Source: Myxococcales bacterium (GTDB lineage Bacteria; Myxococcota_A; UBA9160; SMWR01). Taken from it: DNA of 64,000 bases. The notes below the pieces were generated by a model that worked only from the letters and a program-made list of their open reading frames with translations, was not told the origin of the DNA and searched no databases. The stretch is taken from assembly GCA_022561775.1 (NCBI GenBank), contig JADFQO010000006.1, forward strand, positions 50,289 through 114,288, written 5' to 3'. Of the stretch, positions 59,465-64,000 are shown in pieces (the first letter of the stretch is position 1; every line of letters begins with the position of its first letter). The translations under genes were made by a program, and so were the position numbers.

Positions 59465-61372
59465 TCAAGGTTTGTCACCAGGCGATAGGTGCTCGCGGAT
59501 CTCGGCCAGCGCGGCATCGATCGTACTCCAGCGCGCGTTTTCGACGTCTTCTGCGCTGATCTCTCGTAACGTATCGTCGATGTTTCCGAGCGCGGCTCCG
59601 ATGTCTTCGAAGCCGTAGGATCCCGCCGTTCCCGCGAGTCGGTGCGCGATCTCGCGGGCCTGACCGATCGCTGCCGAGCCGTTGGGTTCACGCGCGGCGC
59701 GCAGGCGCTCGGTCAGCTGGTCGAGTTGGTCGGGTAGTTTCTCCCGGTACGAGGCGCGCAGGGCGCGGAGCGCCGCGTCCATCTGCTCGGCCGGCGGTGC
59801 GCTTCCTCGCTCGAGGATCCGTTGGACTTCACCCGCGAGTTGGTTCGGGTCGTAGGGTTTGCGCAGAAAGCCCGCGAGCCCTTCGTCGGTGAATCGCTGG
59901 GTGGCTTCGTCGGGTGCGAAACCCGTTGAGAGCAACACCTTCACGTCAGGCCGGATCGCGCGCAGCGCGCGGAAGGTCTCTTCGCCACTGATGCCCGGCA
60001 TCAACATGTCGAGCAGGACGAGATCGATCTGATCGCTCCGCTCCTCGAAGATCTGGATCGCCGCGGCACCGCTGTTCGCGAGCAGGACCGAGTACCCGTA
60101 ACTCTCGAGCGCCGCGTAGACGGCCTGAAGAATGTAATCATCGTCGTCTACGACCAGGATGACGCCGTGGCCGGAGAGATCGGTAACGGGGCGCTCCGCC
60201 GAGGGGCGAACGATCTGGTCCGAAGCGGGAAAGACGACGCGGAAGCTCGTGCCTTCGCCCGGCTGTGATCTGACCCGGATGCCACTCTGGTGGCGGTGAA
60301 CGATGCCGAGACTCGCCGCCAATCCGAGACCACGGCCGGCTGACTTCGTGGTGAAAAACGGATCGAATATCCTCTCGATCGTTTCGGCATCCATTCCCGA
60401 GCCGTTGTCGATCACATCGAGTGCCACACAGCGACCGGGTTGTAGCGGGCTTCCGGGCGCGAGTTCGCGGATGTCGTCCTCGTTGAGGTCGATGGCCTTG
60501 GTTTCGATCCGCACCTCGATCCCGCCTTCTCCCGATTCCGAGGCGTTGACGATCAGGTTCATCAAGACCTGCTGGATCTGGATCGGGTCCGCGAGAATCG
60601 CGGGAAGGCCGTCAGCCAGTTGGAAGTCCAACTTCGCTTTTGTCCTCACCGAGGTTTCGAGCAGGTCCTGGATCTCGCGCACTTCAGCCGTGAGGTCCCT
60701 GGCGAGAACCTGGAACTGGCCCTTGCCCGCGTAGGCGAGTAGCTGGCCCGTGAGATGGGCGGCGAGTTTGGAGCCCCGGACGATTTCGCTCAGGTGCTGC
60801 TGGGCGCTGTCGTTCGCCGCGAGCTTGCGCCTCGCGGTGCCGGCGTTGCTGAGGATGCCTGTCAAGAGGTTGTTGAAGTCGTGGGCGATCCCGCCCGCCA
60901 GAACGTTCAGGCTCTCGAGTCTCTGGGCGTTCTGGAGTTTGTCTTCGAGTGCGCGTCGCTCGCCGAGTTCGGCGGCGCGGATCGCAAGGCTGCGGCGGAT
61001 GGTTCGAATCACCGCGACCCACATGACCAAGAGCACCGCGCCCGCGAGGATCGAGAGTGCGATCGCCGTTTCGGTGCGCTTGTCGGAGGCATCGAGGTCT
61101 CCGCGCAAATAGGCGTCGAGTGAGCGCGTCAGCGCTTCGATTTCCGCCTCATCGCGATGAGCTTCGAGTTGGGTGATCGACGCGATCAGGCGCTGCAGAT
61201 GCTCCTGCTGGACGCTCGCGCGCTGAAAGGTTTGATGCGGACCCCAGAGATTCCAAACGATCAGAAGGAGAGACACGAAGGTTGCGATCATCCCGAGGGC
61301 TAGGGTGCGGGCGAGATCGCCTTCGAAGAATCGGCGAAGTCGTCTGGGGTGGGGTCGGCTCGAATCGGGCAC
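59465..61372 (-). CDS. Hybrid histidine kinase (TM - HisKA - HATPase - REC - HPt)
   Basis: 635 residues. Two membrane helices (about 20-43 and 105-123) bracket a short periplasmic domain of about 60 residues. Then come HisKA with H-box LAGGIAHDFNNLLTGILSN, HATPase with N-box QQVLMNLIVNASESGEGG and G-boxes DNGSGMD and GRGLGLA, a receiver (LVLLDMLMPGISGEE) and an HPt domain with EIAHRLAGTAGSYGFED. The full phosphorelay set lacks only an output protein. The neighbouring MBL-receiver fusion is a natural candidate for that role, although it is transcribed convergently. Confidence 0.93.
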   Translation of the reverse strand: MPDSSRPHPRRLRRFFEGDLARTLALGMIATFVSLLLIVWNLWGPHQTFQRASVQQEHLQRLIASITQLEAHRDEAEIEALTRSLDAYLRGDLDASDKRTETAIALSILAGAVLLVMWVAVIRTIRRSLAIRAAELGERRALEDKLQNAQRLESLNVLAGGIAHDFNNLLTGILSNAGTARRKLAANDSAQQHLSEIVRGSKLAAHLTGQLLAYAGKGQFQVLARDLTAEVREIQDLLETSVRTKAKLDFQLADGLPAILADPIQIQQVLMNLIVNASESGEGGIEVRIETKAIDLNEDDIRELAPGSPLQPGRCVALDVIDNGSGMDAETIERIFDPFFTTKSAGRGLGLAASLGIVHRHQSGIRVRSQPGEGTSFRVVFPASDQIVRPSAERPVTDLSGHGVILVVDDDDYILQAVYAALESYGYSVLLANSGAAAIQIFEERSDQIDLVLLDMLMPGISGEETFRALRAIRPDVKVLLSTGFAPDEATQRFTDEGLAGFLRKPYDPNQLAGEVQRILERGSAPPAEQMDAALRALRASYREKLPDQLDQLTERLRAAREPNGSAAIGQAREIAHRLAGTAGSYGFEDIGAALGNIDDTLREISAEDVENARWSTIDAALAEIREHLSPGDKP

Positions 61373-61436
61373 CTGAATCCCGGGCCGTCAGCGCGTCTCA
61401 GCGCTGGCGTTCAGCGCGAGTCGGTTGAGAAATGGA

Positions 61437-62261
61437 CTAGCGGCGCCACGATCTGGGAACGCTATCGCGGTTTGCCTCGCGCTCGAGCGCGTCGAGTCGC
61501 GCTTCAAGTTCGACGCGTTTCCGCTCCAGTTCCTCGCGACGCGCCTCATTCAAACCCTCTCTATTACGGAGATATGCGTCCAGTTGTTCGAGAGAACCTC
61601 GAACTTTCTGGAAGCGCCTCCGCCAGTGGTCCTCGCTCGGGCTCGGCACCACGGCCGCGTGATTTCGCTCCAGGGTGATGACGTTCGCAACCGGGTCGAC
61701 GCCATAGCTGAATTGGTTGAAGAACGCTCCCCCGAGCAGCCCAATGCTCATGGTTGGATTCAAGGTCGCCATCAGACCTTCGACGCGGGCGCCAGCCAGT
61801 TCCACGGAGGCGAGTCGGACGAGTGGAAGCTCGATCTGCCCGTTGGCCGTGTGCATGGTAATTCGTTGTGTGTTCGGGCCGATCGAGATGCCGAGTCGGC
61901 TCGCGGCCGAAGCGGGCAGGGAAACCCCACTCGCTCCGGTGTCGATGAAGAACGGTATCTCGAGGTGGCCGTTGACGATGGCGTTGACGCGCATCAGGCT
62001 GCCCTCAGCGACAAACGGAATCCGATATTTTCCGGATGCTCTCGAGCCTCGCTGCTCGCTGGTCTTGGTGAAGGTCTGGAAGCTTCCGTCGCTCTTGGTG
62101 GCGCTTTCGCGGAGCGCCTGCTTGCGGTATTGGGGCGGCACCTGCTGAATGCTTTGCGCGAAGTGGAGTTTGCCCGCTTCGTCGGTCCAGCGGAAGATTT
62201 CTGACGAGGCGTCGCTGGTCTGAAGCAACAACGCCAATAGACAAATCGCCGCGCGACGCAT
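61437..62261 (-). CDS. Exported retropepsin-like aspartic protease with DUF4124 domain
   Basis: 274 residues. The signal peptide is MRRAAICLLALLLQTSDASS. A DUF4124-type domain (EIFRWTDEAGKLHFAQSIQQ) follows. A retropepsin-like domain covers about 85-190, with the catalytic FFIDTGASGVSLP and IGLLGGAFFNQFSYGV. The last 55 residues are a basic helical tail (EELERKRVELEARLDALERE). Such TIGR02281-class enzymes are single-domain proteases that dimerise. The ATG at 62261 follows GGGGAGG; the longer frame from 62351 has no leader. Periplasmic, substrate unknown. Confidence 0.85.
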   Translation of the reverse strand: MRRAAICLLALLLQTSDASSEIFRWTDEAGKLHFAQSIQQVPPQYRKQALRESATKSDGSFQTFTKTSEQRGSRASGKYRIPFVAEGSLMRVNAIVNGHLEIPFFIDTGASGVSLPASAASRLGISIGPNTQRITMHTANGQIELPLVRLASVELAGARVEGLMATLNPTMSIGLLGGAFFNQFSYGVDPVANVITLERNHAAVVPSPSEDHWRRRFQKVRGSLEQLDAYLRNREGLNEARREELERKRVELEARLDALEREANRDSVPRSWRR

Positions 62262-62437
62262 ATCGAGCCTCCCCCAGCCCTCCTCCATGAATCGGCAGAC
62301 TGGCGTGCGCCTTGAAGGTGCAAAACGGCAAGTTGCGCGCCAGTTGCGCACGATCTGCGGGTGAGGTGCGAGCAGGCTGGGTGGATCGCGGTCAGCGCGC
62401 CGCGAGGGTCACGGTAGGGGCCCGAGGCGGTTCGCGG
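62262..62437. other. Intergenic region upstream of the retropepsin gene
   Basis: About 175 bases with no gene between the protease start and the selD stop (both minus strand). No clear promoter boxes or terminator hairpin with a T-run are visible. Confidence 0.4.
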
Positions 62438-62742
62438 TCATTCGTAGGCGACTTCGATCGAGCCGGGCTCCCCCGGGACGAGTTCGCCGATCGCAGCTCG
62501 GGCGGGCGCACCGTTGCGCTCCAACTCCGCGATCAAATCGGACTCCAGATCCGGTGGCACTGCGATGAGTAGGCCGCCCGATGTCTGCGCGTCGGAGAGG
62601 ATCAATTGATCGACCTCCGCGACGTCGTCCCCGAAACGCGTATGGGGCGCAGCGTATTCGAGGTTTCGCCTCGAACCGTCTGGCGCCACGCCCGCTTGCG
62701 CAAGGTCGCGGATGAAGTCGAGAGTCGGAATTTCCCGCACCC
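62438..62742 (-). pseudogene. selD: Selenide, water dikinase, C-terminal fragment cut at the sequence junction
   Basis: About 100 residues matching the end of SelD: IPTLDFIRDLAQAGVAPDGS, then SRRNLEYAAPHTRFGDDV, LSDAQTSGGLLIAVPPDLES and IGELVPGEPGSIEV. SelD makes selenophosphate for selenocysteine and selenouridine. The first two-thirds, including the catalytic Cys/Sec loop and the first ATP motif, should lie upstream at higher coordinates. Instead the reading breaks at about 62742, where a different gene begins on the other strand. Either a true truncation or a chimeric join. Confidence 0.82.
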
Positions 62743-62752
62743 GGATCCTGGC
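62738..62752. other. Composition and gene-content junction next to a GGATCC site
   Basis: The left side is GC-rich like the rest of the window and encodes SelD on the minus strand. The right side is A+T-richer, uses TTA, ATA and AAA codons freely and encodes an unrelated protein on the plus strand. GGATCC lies at 62743-62748, at or within a few bases of the break. Confidence 0.7.
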
Positions 62753-63554
62753 CGACCAGGGGGTGGCCCATGTGCTGCTGGTTGAAGACGACCTCCAGGC
62801 CGAATACCTGTCCCGGTTTGACCTGGTGATCCTGCCCTACATTCCCCTGCTGGCCGAGGCACGACAGCGGGAGATACAAAAATACGTTTCCAGTGGTGGT
62901 ACGGTGCTCATTTTGGGACAATGTGGCATAAAAGATCAGTATAATTTGCCGCAAAACAGGGTGATCTTACGGGACCTGCTCGAGGTTACGGGCTATCCGC
63001 TGGAGGAAGCCGTGGCTAAATTGGGCCAAGGGCAAGCTGCTTATATACCCCTTGAAATCCCTCCTGGAAGATTCTTGATACCTCAATCAGCGAAGGGGGA
63101 AGTAACCACTTTCGGGCCGGATATGGCGGACATTTTCCCGGATATACCGGAGGGGTATACCCGCGGGCACATGAATCCGGACCTGCGGGCGGCGTTGAAA
63201 CGGGTTGCGACCCGTGCTGTGGATCTCCTGGATAACCGAGTAAGCCGGATTCTCACCCGCAATCCGTACCTGGAACTGACCACCATGGCGTCCGGGACTG
63301 GCGATCGTCTGTTGGCGCACCTGGTGAACTATAACGTTACCCTGGATGGGACCATCACGCCTGCGCTGGACCTCAAGGTACAGCTGCTATTACCTCCAGG
63401 CATGAGTGCAACCAGCGTTAGCTATTGCGGCGATCTGTCGGCGTTGTCATCCATCTCCCACACAGCCACATCTACCGAAAAGGGGCAACTACTAACAATG
63501 CGTCTAAACTCCCTGGAAGTATATGGTTTGTTGGTGGTCGAGATGGACGACTAA
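62749..63554 (+). CDS. C-terminal part of a glycoside-hydrolase-like protein (beta-galactosidase trimerisation-type domain)
   Basis: About 268 residues without a natural N-terminus; the open frame extends to 62712 only by reading into selD antisense sequence. The first part is a flavodoxin-like alpha/beta domain of the beta-galactosidase trimerisation type (VLLVEDDLQAEYLSRFDLVI, LPYIPLLAEARQREIQKYVS, SGGTVLILGQCG). It is followed by an amidotransferase-like region and a C-terminal beta sandwich (LLAHLVNYNVTLDGT; LPPGMSATSVSYCGD). It lacks the TIM-barrel catalytic domain, so it is a fragment. Codon use is unlike the rest of the window and suggests a different, perhaps Firmicutes, source. Confidence 0.6.
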
Positions 63555-64000
63555 GCTATGGAGGAGTCTGTGGTTATTGCTTTTGAATCACACCCTTGAT
63601 CGCTCATGGTTTTGTCCCCACCAGTCTCCAAATCCGGAGATATGGCATGAGGAGAACTGCATACGGAAGAGCAGACCATTCACTGTCTATTTGGATTCTG
63701 ACGGGATAAAATTTCAGATCCCTTAATTGGGGAGATTGGCGCGACACGGTAACTTTTAATTGTCATGGGCCTGTCAGTTAAAAATCCAAAGAATTGCAAT
63801 ATTTCCGGATACGCTACGGATACGCACTAAATCTTCACAACGGACGGCAGCCTTCTTTTCGACCTGGCAACAGGAGTTCGATTCTCCTACGGACTATTGA
63901 TAGATCGCTACCGGCGGTGATGTTCCAGCGGGCATCTTTATAGCATGCCTGGCCATCCGGGAATATAGCAAGGTTATTAAAATGATGCTTTTGAAGTATG
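63555..64000. other. Low-GC non-coding right end
   Basis: 446 bases with no credible gene. A short frame at 63523-63726 is Trp- and Leu-rich chance coding. Near 63872-63888 is a T-arm-like stem-loop (AGGAG-TTCGATT-CTCCT) followed by ACGGACTA, suggesting a tRNA 3' fragment, but no complete cloverleaf can be folded. Confidence 0.4.

Noticed and set aside
63840..63900. A tRNA-like 3' half (stem AGGAG with loop TTCGATT and stem CTCCT, then ACGGACTA).
   Set aside because: No matching 5' acceptor strand, D-arm or anticodon stem can be paired upstream, so it is reported only as a possible fragment.

Overview
The window is about 64 kb of GC-rich (roughly two-thirds G+C by eye), gene-dense bacterial DNA. 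The content suggests a free-living Gram-negative of deltaproteobacterial type (Myxococcota or a related phylum). Pointers are the MEP isoprenoid genes, a TolC-type outer-membrane protein, PEP-CTERM-like and thrombospondin-3-like secreted proteins, HD-GYP, FHA and Ser/Thr kinase signalling, DUF4388 and DnaJ chimeras, a bactofilin and a good sigma-54 promoter. This placement is inference from gene content only.

Layout. 1-2.2 kb (minus): a bactofilin cut by the window edge and a TolC-like protein. 2.3-9.4 kb (plus): tightly overlapping ispD-ispF-cysS-uvrB-uvrC, then a small unknown gene behind a sigma-54-type promoter. 9.6-13.7 kb (plus): comEC, then an exported collagen-repeat protein whose C-terminus looks like a doubled phage tail-tube (gp19) fold. 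13.8-24.2 kb (minus): a TauE/SafE permease; a signalling operon (REC-HD-GYP, V4R-STAS, DUF4388-DnaJ-TPR); and a second operon of three unlike ATPases (GspE/PilB type, Ycf46 type and a degenerate AAA protein) ending in rfbB. 24.3-25.1 kb: an AlkA-like glycosylase and tRNA-Glu(TTC).

25.1-34.6 kb is the accessory region. A 26-bp copy of the tRNA-Glu 3' end recurs 3.7 kb downstream of the tRNA, bracketing a small island. The island carries a TSP3-repeat secreted protein, a Sec-exported protein with tandem Hcp-like domains, and a frameshifted secreted protein. Its two outermost genes share a closely similar promoter. Beyond it lie beta-propeller proteins, a propeller/diheme cytochrome with a PEP-CTERM tail, a truncated FG-GAP gene and a gene decaying through a stop and a frameshift.

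34.6-41.7 kb: an FHA protein, a CDP-alcohol phosphatidyltransferase, a YbaK-type deacylase and a desaturase (minus), then MiaE, dienelactone hydrolase and Dgt (plus). 41.7-47.1 kb (plus): a REP-like hairpin doublet followed by an operon of two unknown proteins, a large protein with a DHH-like phosphoesterase end and an arginine-rich linker, and QueE. 47.2-55.2 kb (minus): an FHA-kinase pair, a MoxR-DUF58-transglutaminase operon, a lipoprotein aminopeptidase and a GDP-sugar reductase; a second copy of the REP-like doublet lies at 55.3 kb. 55.5-62.3 kb: a yeast-Dcd1-like dCMP deaminase, a CDF transporter, a glyoxalase, an MBL-fold/receiver fusion facing a hybrid histidine kinase, and an exported retropepsin-like protease.

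At about 62,740 the sequence changes abruptly. A selD gene is cut in mid-gene and joins lower-GC DNA of different codon use, carrying part of a glycoside-hydrolase-like gene. The junction lies next to a GGATCC site. This is either a real recombination point or a chimeric clone or assembly, so the last 1.26 kb should not be assumed to come from the same organism.
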